Shown: positions 6,807 through 12,424 of the stretch, one piece after another
Layout of the letters: every line of letters starts with the position of its first letter
Position numbering within the stretch: position 1 is the first letter of the stretch
Assembly (NCBI GenBank): GCA_902479065.1
Contig: CABSNM010000033.1
Span: 1-12,424, forward strand
Reading direction: 5' to 3'
Origin: an uncultured Collinsella sp.
Lineage (GTDB): Bacteria; Actinomycetota; Coriobacteriia; Coriobacteriales; Coriobacteriaceae
DNA length: 12,424 nucleotides
Notes under the pieces: model-generated
What the model saw: only the letters and a program-made list of their open reading frames with translations
What the model was told of the DNA's origin: nothing
The model's database searches: none
Position numbers and translations under genes: made by a program

Positions 6807-6876
6807 AACGAGAGTGGATAATCTCCCACTTTTGGCTCGAATGCGGGCTTGAAGTGGGAGATTTTCCACTCTCGTT
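6807..6876. repeat. Long near-perfect inverted repeat after htpG
   Basis: Two 25-base arms (6807-6831 and 6852-6876) are reverse complements at 24 of 25 positions, with a single T-T mismatch at the exact centre of the stem, around a 20-base loop. Each arm is itself close to palindromic: AGTGGA with TCCCACT on the left, AGTGGGA with TCCACT on the right. The region therefore holds four alternating copies of AGTGG(G)A. It begins 30 bases after the htpG stop and is followed by TTTCCTTTT, so it could act as a terminator. Its length and nesting are greater than a terminator needs, so it could also be a REP/BIME-type element or a MITE remnant. Confidence 0.8.
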
Positions 6877-6884
6877 TCCTTTTG

Positions 6885-6919
6885 AATGATCCCTCCGTCC
6901 CCAAGGGATCATTTATTTG
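6885..6919 (+). terminator. Intrinsic terminator of htpG
   Basis: A perfect 10-bp stem pairs AATGATCCCT (6885-6894) with AGGGATCATT (6904-6913), with a 9-base loop and a T-rich tail TTTATTTG. It lies eight bases after the longer inverted repeat, so htpG ends in two tandem hairpins. The A-rich left side and T-rich right side would let it work in both directions, although no gene converges on it. Confidence 0.75.
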
Positions 6920-6960
6920 TGCGGGTTGTGGTTTTGTGACCTGCTGAAATTTAAGATACT

Positions 6961-6996
6961 GTACATCTGTACGCTAACTCATCTTCGTAGTATATT
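6961..6996 (+). promoter_or_regulatory. Candidate promoter and overlapping palindromic operator before the YhgE operon
   Basis: A -10-like TATATT (6991-6996, 5/6) lies 17 bases after TGTACG (6968-6973, 3/6). The -35 region is covered by a perfect 12-base palindrome, GTACA-TC-TGTAC (6961-6972), which also reads as two direct CTGTAC copies eight bases apart. The -10 sits inside a second imperfect dyad, GTAG (6987-6990) with CTAC (6998-7001). A palindrome over the -35 is a usual place for a repressor to bind. A second possible promoter nearer the gene is TTGAGA (7027-7032) with TACAAT (7048-7053), but its 15-base spacer is short. Confidence 0.42.
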
Positions 6997-7009
6997 GCTA
7001 CCCGCAAAA

Positions 7010-7031
7010 CTCAGCACCATTGTGCTTTGAG
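7010..7031 (+). other. Leader stem-loop upstream of the first YhgE gene
   Basis: CTCAGCAC (7010-7017) can pair with GTGC (7022-7025) and TGAG (7028-7031), giving eight base pairs with a two-base TT bulge and a CATT loop. No T-tract follows, so it is not a terminator. It would lie at the 5' end of a transcript from the promoter at 6968-6996 and could affect stability or translation. Confidence 0.35.
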
Positions 7032-7051
7032 ACGTTAAAGCGCCTACTACA

Positions 7052-9868
7052 ATGGTTGTCGATAGTACGATTCGATTTAACGACAGGATGGATGGTCCAA
7101 GCGTGAGTCTCGGCAGCAAACTATCCAATGCAAAGGTGTCCTTTGCGATATTTAAGCGCGACATTAAGCGACTGCTTGTGAACCCCGTCGCCCTGGTGGT
7201 TACCCTAGGCGTGTGCGTTATTCCCTCGCTGTATGCCTGGTATAACATCGTGGCAAACTGGGATCCGTATGGAAACACCCAAGGCATCAAGATTGCTATC
7301 GCCAACAACGATCGAGGCACCCAAAACGACTTGGTGGGTGAGCTCAACGCTGGCGACAAAGTGGTCGACCAGCTCAAGGAGAATCATCAGTTGGGCTGGA
7401 CGTTCGTCGACTCGACGGCCGATGCCAAGGAGGGCGTCGAGAGCGGCGAGTACTATGCCGCTATCGTGATTCCCAAGAACTTCTCGGATAACCTGGTTTC
7501 GATGCTCGACGGCAACTACCATCAGCCCAAGCTCACGTACTACGTCAATGAGAAGAAGAGCGCCATTGCGCCCAAGGTTACCGATACCGGTGCAAACACC
7601 ATCGAGGAGCAGATCAACTCGGAATTTGTCTCTACGGTAGGCAAGACTGTTGCCGGTATCGCCAAGGATGCCGGTGTCGATTTAAAGGACAAGGCAACCC
7701 AGACTCAGGACTCGCTGGCAAGTTCGGTGTCCGAGGCGTCCGACACCTTGGGCGAGGTGCGCGATTCGATTGGCGATATGAATGCCGCCATCGATAAGAC
7801 GAGTGGCGCTATCGCCTCGGCTGATGCGGCACTTGCCGGCTTGCAAGGCCAGGCACCGTCGCTGACGCAGGCGATCTCCCAGGGCAACGACCTGCTGAGC
7901 GAAGCTCGCACCACGGCGGGCAACTCCATCACCTCGCTCTCCAAGGCGCTCTCGGAAGGCAGCCTTGCGCTCACCAAGACGTCGGCCTCTGCGAACGCTG
8001 CCATCGGCAAGCTGACGGGCGCGGTCACATCTACGACCACCCGTATCGACAACTCGCTCGAGTCTCTTCAAGCGACGATCGACCACAATAAGGCCGTTAT
8101 CGGGCACTTGGAGATTCTCGCCAATGACACGTCGACAGGTTCCGAGGAAATTGACGCGCGCATTGTATCGACCATCGATTTGCTTCGAGAGCAGAATGAA
8201 AAGCTTCAGAGCATCAAGGACGGTCTGTCCGCGCAGTCGAGCGCCATGGCGAATGACGCAGCGGCTGTTTCGGGTGCCAGTGACGCTATCAATAACGCAA
8301 TTCATACCGGTGCGACCAACCTTGGCCAAGCCCAGACGGACTTGGGCCAAAACGCGCTGCCGAAGGCCTCGAGCGCGCTCGACTCTTTTGCTGCCGTTTC
8401 GGGCGACCTGACCGGTATCGTCTCGGGTATGACACCTACACTTGCAAATGCGCGCGGCACGTTGGCGCAGCTTAGCGCTACGCTCGGCCAGGCCAAGACC
8501 ACGCTGTCCCAGACCGATTCCTCGCTTGCCAAGGTCCAGGACAAGCTTGCAACCGCCGCCAATGACATCGCGGCGCTGCAGACCTCCGAGTCCATGGGCG
8601 AGCTGGCCGATCTGATGGGCGTCGATGTCAATGACGTGGCAGATTTCATGGCGTCTCCGGTTGAGTTGACGTCCAAGTCAATCTATCCGGTCAAGAGCTT
8701 TGGCTCGGGCATCGCTCCCTTCTACACCAATCTGGCGCTTTGGGTGGGCGGCTATGTGCTCATCGCCATTTACAAGCTCGAGGTCGACCGTGAAGGTGTT
8801 GGCAGCTTTACGGCGCGCCAAGGCTACTTTGGCCGCTGGTTGCTCATGGTGATCCTGGGCGCGTTGCAGGCCATCATCGTTACGGTAGGCGATCTGGTGA
8901 TTGGCGTGCAGTGCGTCAGCCCGCTGCTGTTCGTGCTGGGCGGCATCGCCATTTCGTTCACCTACGTCAATATCATCTATGCGCTGTCCACCACGTTTAA
9001 GCATATCGGCAAGGCTATCGGCGTCATTCTCGTCATCGTGCAGATCCCGGGTTCGTCGGGCATGTACCCCATCGAGATGATGCCCGGCTTCTTCCAGTGG
9101 CTGCACCCGCTGCTGCCCTTTACCTACGGCATCAATCTGCTGCGCGAGACGGTCGGCGGCATGTATTCGTTCAACTACCTGTTTAACCTGTGCATTCTGG
9201 GCGTGTTCTTGATCGTGGCGCTCTTTATCGGCCTGCAGCTGCGTCCGCTGCTGCTCAACCTTAACCTGCTCTTTGATAAACAGCTCTCCACGACCGGTAT
9301 GATGATTTGCGAGTCCAACGACCTGCCGCGCCAGCGCTACTCGCTGCGCACGGCCATGCGCGTCATGCTCGATTCCGATTCGTACCGTCGCGAACTGCTC
9401 GATCATGCGGTCGCCTTTGAACATCGCTACCCGTACTACATCAAGGGCGGTTTTGCCGCCGTGGTGGGCGTTCAGGTCCTGCTCTTTGTCCTGTCGACGG
9501 TTCTCGATATCGACAATAACGGCAAGATCATCCTGCTTGTCATTTGGATCATCTCGGTTATTGCCATCTGCGGCTGGCTTATCAATATCGAATATATCCG
9601 AGCGAGCCTCAATACCCAGATGCGCATCTCGGCGCTTTCGGATGAGGACCTGCGTCGCGAGATGCGCGAACACACGGCCGCCATTCCTGCCGCCCGCCAC
9701 ATGTTTGGCCTCAACGCCAGCGAGCGTGGTGCCAAGGGCGGCGATCAGTCCACGGGCCGCTTGCCGCATATCGGCTCGCACCATAAATCTCAGGGCAGCG
9801 ACAGCACAGCCACAAATGATGGAGATACCACCGCGCTTGGCAAGCACTCCAAAGGAGGTGAGGCATAA
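7052..9868 (+). CDS. YhgE/Pip-family membrane protein with extra C-terminal two-TM module
   Basis: This large protein belongs to the YhgE/Pip family, known from Lactococcus phage infection protein and distantly related to the type VII secretion factor EsaA; its molecular role here is unknown. From the ATG at 7052 it is 938 residues. TM1 is at about 43-65 with the family signature IPSLYAWYNIVANWDPYGNT. A long extracytoplasmic region at about 66-550 is rich in Ala, Ser, Thr and Gln with heptad-like spacing, so probably coiled coil. Five hydrophobic segments of the ABC-2-like domain follow (about 554-575, 594-618, 622-646, 652-668, 706-728), with IPGSSGMYPIEMMPGF and PLLPFTYGIN. Unusually, it continues with a cytoplasmic segment, two more TMs (about 798-818 and 824-847) and a hydrophilic tail rich in Gly, Ser and His. 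The start is uncertain: 7052 has no clear ribosome binding site. GTG 7103, preceded by GGATGG at 7090-7095, would give MSLGSKLSNAKVSFAIFKRD and fits the paralogue better. Confidence 0.9.
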   Translation: MVVDSTIRFNDRMDGPSVSLGSKLSNAKVSFAIFKRDIKRLLVNPVALVVTLGVCVIPSLYAWYNIVANWDPYGNTQGIKIAIANNDRGTQNDLVGELNAGDKVVDQLKENHQLGWTFVDSTADAKEGVESGEYYAAIVIPKNFSDNLVSMLDGNYHQPKLTYYVNEKKSAIAPKVTDTGANTIEEQINSEFVSTVGKTVAGIAKDAGVDLKDKATQTQDSLASSVSEASDTLGEVRDSIGDMNAAIDKTSGAIASADAALAGLQGQAPSLTQAISQGNDLLSEARTTAGNSITSLSKALSEGSLALTKTSASANAAIGKLTGAVTSTTTRIDNSLESLQATIDHNKAVIGHLEILANDTSTGSEEIDARIVSTIDLLREQNEKLQSIKDGLSAQSSAMANDAAAVSGASDAINNAIHTGATNLGQAQTDLGQNALPKASSALDSFAAVSGDLTGIVSGMTPTLANARGTLAQLSATLGQAKTTLSQTDSSLAKVQDKLATAANDIAALQTSESMGELADLMGVDVNDVADFMASPVELTSKSIYPVKSFGSGIAPFYTNLALWVGGYVLIAIYKLEVDREGVGSFTARQGYFGRWLLMVILGALQAIIVTVGDLVIGVQCVSPLLFVLGGIAISFTYVNIIYALSTTFKHIGKAIGVILVIVQIPGSSGMYPIEMMPGFFQWLHPLLPFTYGINLLRETVGGMYSFNYLFNLCILGVFLIVALFIGLQLRPLLLNLNLLFDKQLSTTGMMICESNDLPRQRYSLRTAMRVMLDSDSYRRELLDHAVAFEHRYPYYIKGGFAAVVGVQVLLFVLSTVLDIDNNGKIILLVIWIISVIAICGWLINIEYIRASLNTQMRISALSDEDLRREMREHTAAIPAARHMFGLNASERGAKGGDQSTGRLPHIGSHHKSQGSDSTATNDGDTTALGKHSKGGEA
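9851..9861 (+). promoter_or_regulatory. Near-perfect ribosome binding site for the second YhgE gene
   Basis: AAAGGAGGTGA matches the complement of the 16S rRNA 3' end over 11 bases. It lies inside the last codons of the first YhgE gene, seven bases before the second gene's ATG. The first gene's TAA is directly followed by that ATG (TAAATG), so ribosomes could reinitiate, but the strong site should also load the second gene on its own. Confidence 0.85.
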
Positions 9869-12058
9869 ATGAAGAACATCCTGCATCTGTTTAAGCGCGA
9901 TGTCCAAAACGTGTCTCGCTCCGTGATCGGCTTGGTTGTCGTGATGGGCCTCATTATCGTACCGTGTCTGTACGCGTGGTTTAACATCGCCGGCAGCTGG
10001 GATCCGTACGGCAACACCGGCAATCTTAAGATCGCCGTGGTCAACACCGATGAGGGTTACGAGAGCGATTTGATCCCCGTCGAGGTTAACGTGGGCGAAA
10101 ACGTGACCGCCACCCTACGCGGCAACGAGAGCTTCGATTGGGTTGTGCTCAACAATCGCGAAAAGGCTATCGAGGGCGTTAAGTCGGGCGCGTACTATGC
10201 TGCCGTCGTTATCCCCAAAACGTTTAGCGCTGACATGATGACGCTTTTCTCGACCGACGTGAAGCATGCCGATATCGAGTTCTACGAGAATCAGAAGGCC
10301 AACGCCATTGCGCAGATCGTGACCGAGAAGGGTTCGAGCGCCGTCCAGAGCCAGGTTAACAAAACTTTTACCGAGACCATTACGACGATCGGTCTTAAGA
10401 CGGTGTCCAGCCTGCTCGATTACATGAGCACCGACCAGGTGGGTAACTTTATCGCCAACCTGTCCTCGACGCTCGGCGATTCGATTGAGGACCTGCGAGA
10501 CGTTCGGGCAAATGCTTCGTCGCTGGCGGGCATTTTGAGCTCCACGTCCGATTCGCTGACGTCGGCGAGCGGCATGCTCAAGCAGACGGGCACGGTCGAT
10601 GAGTCAACGAAGCAGCTGATGGAGCATGTCAAGAGCGGTATTAGCGATTCCAAGGAAGCGCTGAAGGACGCCAACGACGCCATCAATGCCGCGATTGACG
10701 GAAGCGTGGGCTCGTTTGACAACGTGTCCGCCGAGCTTGCGAAGGCATTTGATGCCGCGAATCAACATGTCGACCTTACAGTGTCCCAGCTCAACGATGC
10801 CGCGGCGGCGCTCAACACGCGTGCCGACGATATCGACGCCACGGCCGACCAGCTCCGCAGCTTTGCCGATCAGGTGACTGACGAAAAACTCCAGGACAGC
10901 CTCAAGTCTGTGGCAACATCGCTGAGCAGGATTGCTGTGGAGTATCGCAACAACGCCAAGGACTTGACGGCCACCGCGAAGTCTCTCTCTGACAGCATGG
11001 CAGAGGTTAATAAGTCGCGTGCCGAGGTCGATCAGGCAATCGCGGATGCCAAGGCTGGTATCTCGGGCGCCAAGACTGACTACGACTCTACGTTTTCGGC
11101 CAAGGCAAAGGAGCTCAAGAAGACCATCTCGGGCGTTTTGGATTCGCTGAACGGTATTTCGAACGATCTGGATAGTGCTGTTGCTGGCCTGACCGACGCA
11201 TCCGGTTCGCTGGCAAAGGGCCTCTCCAAGGCTGCAAAGCTGGTCAACAAGGCTTCTGATCAGCTGGGCGAGGCGTCGGACAAGATCAGTGCGTTTAAGG
11301 ACGAGCTCGACGGCGCCTTGATGTCGGATGACCTCGCTACGATCAAGACGATGATCGGCAATGATCCCGAGGGTCTGGCCGTGTCGCTTTCCGGCCCCGT
11401 CGCGCTCGATCGCAAGCCGGTCTATCCGATCCGCAACTACGGTTCGGCCATGGCACCGTTCTACACGATTCTGTCGCTCTGGGTGGGCTCGATTGTGCTG
11501 GCGGCCATGATGAAGGTCTCGGTTGACGATGAGCTTATCAACGAGCTCATCCCCGTGCGCCTGCACGAGATCTACCTGGGCCGCTACCTGTTCTTTGGCG
11601 GTCTGGCCCTGCTGCAGGCAACGCTCGTGTGTGCGGGCGACATCCTGTTCTTTGGCATCCAGTGCGACGACCCGCTGCAGTTTGTGCTGGCGGGCTGGGT
11701 CGCGAGTCTCGTGTTCTCCAATATCGTCTACACGCTTACGGTTTCGTTTGGCGATATCGGCAAGGCGCTCGCCGTCGTGCTGCTGGTCATGCAGGTCGGC
11801 GGTTCGGGCGGCACGTTCCCCATCGAGATGACCGGCCCCGTGTTCCAGGCGATCTATCCGTTCCTGCCGTTCACCCACGGCATCAACGCCATGCATGCCG
11901 CCATGGCCGGTGCGTACCACATGGAGTACTGGATTGAGCTAGGCATTCTGGCGAGCTATCTGATTCCGTCGCTGGCACTGGGCGTCGTCTTCCGCCGCCC
12001 GGTCATCAAAGCCAACGACTGGATCATCGAAAAACTGGAGTCAACCAAATTGATTTAG
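9869..12058 (+). CDS. YhgE/Pip-family membrane protein (second of a tandem pair)
   Basis: This 729-residue paralogue of the preceding protein starts at ATG 9869, immediately after its TAA. TM1 is at about 17-40 with VPCLYAWFNIAGSWDPYGNT, nearly the same motif as in its neighbour. The extracytoplasmic region at about 41-527 is rich in Ala, Ser, Asp and Lys and looks coiled-coil; outside the first 100 or so residues it is hard to align with the neighbour, so the stalks have diverged. The ABC-2-like membrane domain begins at YPIRNYGSAMAPFYTILSLW, with segments at about 528-549, 573-597, 603-624, 630-645 and 688-708. It shares the signatures GGSGGTFPIEMTGPVFQ and PFLPFTHGIN. It ends soon after the last segment (EKLESTKLI), so it has the standard family layout and lacks the neighbour's C-terminal module. 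The two are surely co-transcribed, which suggests a hetero-oligomer, but no partner or substrate can be named. Confidence 0.93.
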   Translation: MKNILHLFKRDVQNVSRSVIGLVVVMGLIIVPCLYAWFNIAGSWDPYGNTGNLKIAVVNTDEGYESDLIPVEVNVGENVTATLRGNESFDWVVLNNREKAIEGVKSGAYYAAVVIPKTFSADMMTLFSTDVKHADIEFYENQKANAIAQIVTEKGSSAVQSQVNKTFTETITTIGLKTVSSLLDYMSTDQVGNFIANLSSTLGDSIEDLRDVRANASSLAGILSSTSDSLTSASGMLKQTGTVDESTKQLMEHVKSGISDSKEALKDANDAINAAIDGSVGSFDNVSAELAKAFDAANQHVDLTVSQLNDAAAALNTRADDIDATADQLRSFADQVTDEKLQDSLKSVATSLSRIAVEYRNNAKDLTATAKSLSDSMAEVNKSRAEVDQAIADAKAGISGAKTDYDSTFSAKAKELKKTISGVLDSLNGISNDLDSAVAGLTDASGSLAKGLSKAAKLVNKASDQLGEASDKISAFKDELDGALMSDDLATIKTMIGNDPEGLAVSLSGPVALDRKPVYPIRNYGSAMAPFYTILSLWVGSIVLAAMMKVSVDDELINELIPVRLHEIYLGRYLFFGGLALLQATLVCAGDILFFGIQCDDPLQFVLAGWVASLVFSNIVYTLTVSFGDIGKALAVVLLVMQVGGSGGTFPIEMTGPVFQAIYPFLPFTHGINAMHAAMAGAYHMEYWIELGILASYLIPSLALGVVFRRPVIKANDWIIEKLESTKLI

Positions 12059-12155
12059 TTCAGCAACGTAAACGCCGTCGGAACATCGAGATCTTCCAAC
12101 CCGATGCTTTAGCGTAGTGAATTGCACGGGCTGCTTGGTTGTTGCTACAGTAGCG

Positions 12156-12192
12156 GGGCGTGCCGGGGGTCCGGTGCGCCCTGCTTTTATTT
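12156..12192 (+). terminator. Intrinsic terminator-like hairpin between the YhgE operon and the transporter
   Basis: An 11-bp stem pairs 12156-12166 (GGGCGTGCCGG) with 12171-12181 (CCGGTGCGCCC), with two G-U pairs, a GGGT loop and a TGCTTTTATTT tail. It lies about 100 bases after the YhgE stop. It may simply end the YhgE transcript. A -10-like TACAGT at 12146-12151 just upstream would instead place it at the very start of the transporter's leader, as an attenuator. Confidence 0.65.
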
Positions 12193-12237
12193 GACCATGA
12201 GGCGGCACGCAGCCATGCGCGTGCGGACACCACGCCC
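12158..12237 (+). promoter_or_regulatory. Candidate attenuator leader of the transporter gene
   Basis: The left arm of the terminator hairpin has other perfect partners downstream. GCGTGCCG (12158-12165) can pair with CGGCACGC (12203-12210) over 8 bp, and GGGCGTG (12156-12162) can pair with CACGCCC (12231-12237) over 7 bp. Either would prevent the terminator from forming. The 12203-12210 segment overlaps a third hairpin, GCACGC (12205-12210) with GCGTGC (12219-12224), so terminator plus this hairpin competes with the long-range pairing. I do not recognise a known riboswitch class or T-box here. High GC makes chance pairings plausible. Confidence 0.35.
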
Positions 12238-12259
12238 AGATTGAGCGCGAGGATGCCCT

Positions 12260-12424
12260 ATGGCCCAGCATGCCACTGACAATATCGAAATGATGCCCGA
12301 TAGCCCTGTTGCTCGCGAGGACCTGGGCGCGGGCGGCACCTCCCGCGGCGCCGGCGCTCGCTCGCCGCTGTTCTGGAAAGTCCTGCTGCTTTCGGTGGCA
12401 GTCGTCTGGGGCTACTCCTTTACG
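12260..12424 (+). CDS. Probable EamA/DMT-superfamily transporter, N-terminal part (3' end outside window)
   Basis: The open frame from ATG 12260 continues past the window end, so only 55 residues are visible. GAGGA at 12249-12253 lies six bases before the start. A hydrophilic N-terminus of about 34 residues, rich in Gly and Ala, is followed by SPLFWKVLLLSVAVVWGYSFT, the beginning of a first membrane segment. The LL...VVWGYSF pattern matches the WG.SF signature at the start of EamA-domain drug/metabolite transporters, which often export amino acids or other metabolites. With one partial helix visible, the family call is likely but not proved and the substrate cannot be stated. The upstream leader may contain an attenuator. 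Confidence 0.62.
   Translation, partial: MAQHATDNIEMMPDSPVAREDLGAGGTSRGAGARSPLFWKVLLLSVAVVWGYSFT

Noticed and set aside
8678..9907. 409-codon minus-strand frame opposite the first YhgE gene
   Set aside because: His/Arg/Asp-rich composition without any domain motif, covering membrane segments of a well-supported gene. It is an antisense shadow.
10604..11920. 438-codon minus-strand frame opposite the second YhgE gene
   Set aside because: Same situation: Arg/His/Leu-rich composition without motifs and complete overlap with a clear gene.
7052..12058. Type VII secretion locus, based on YhgE/EsaA relatedness
   Set aside because: No WXG100 substrate, EssC-type ATPase, EssB or LXG toxin gene is next to the pair, so only the family-level YhgE/Pip call is supported.
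12254..12280. Nine-codon frame starting at ATG 12254, overlapping the transporter start
   Set aside because: It stops after eight residues, is too close to the ribosome binding site (GAGGA directly abuts it) and has no support beyond an ATG.
1..12424. CRISPR array, tRNA, rRNA, insertion sequence, toxin-antitoxin or restriction genes
   Set aside because: I saw no regular repeat-spacer pattern, no tRNA-like cloverleaf, no transposase and no defence-type gene in any frame.

Overview
The window is a GC-rich, tightly packed stretch in which every supported gene lies on the + strand. It most resembles a Coriobacteriia (Actinomycetota) gut commensal, with Collinsella or a close relative my best guess. 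That guess rests on GC content, GAAAGG-type ribosome binding sites, a capsule-type BY-kinase module, a long HtpG and large YhgE/Pip proteins. It is inferred from style; no rRNA or other marker is present.

Layout. Bases 1-1749 hold the end of an OmpR/PhoB-type response regulator and its PhoR-like sensor kinase, followed by a terminator-like hairpin. Bases 1945-4009 hold a three-gene tyrosine-phosphorylation module: a Wzz/CpsC-type membrane activator, a CpsD/YwqD-type BY-kinase, and a CpsB/YwqE-type PHP phosphatase. The order matches Bacillus ywqC-ywqD-ywqE, but no glycosyltransferase follows. The phosphatase may have lost its last helix to a small frameshift. A YjcF/ElaA-like GNAT acetyltransferase follows at 4049-4549, and a duplicated GGGAC-type intergenic repeat begins in its stop codon.

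htpG (Hsp90) occupies 4752-6776. A terminator-like hairpin sits in its presumed leader, just before the ribosome binding site. After htpG comes a 275-base gap with a 25-bp-arm inverted repeat of nested palindromes, a second classic terminator, and a promoter overlapped by a GTACA-N2-TGTAC palindrome.

Bases 7052-12058 hold two tandem, paralogous YhgE/Pip-family membrane proteins joined by a near-perfect Shine-Dalgarno sequence. Both have an N-terminal membrane anchor, a long predicted coiled-coil extracytoplasmic region and an ABC-2-like membrane domain. The first alone carries an extra C-terminal module with two more membrane segments. The last 165 bases begin a probable EamA/DMT transporter. 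Its leader can form either a terminator-like hairpin or a competing 8-bp pairing, so it is a candidate attenuator.

How the genes may work together: the two-component system, the BY-kinase module and the YhgE pair all point to the cell envelope. No sequence evidence ties them into one regulon. The strongest candidates for something undescribed are the YhgE/Pip pair, the possible attenuator before the transporter, and the htpG leader hairpin.
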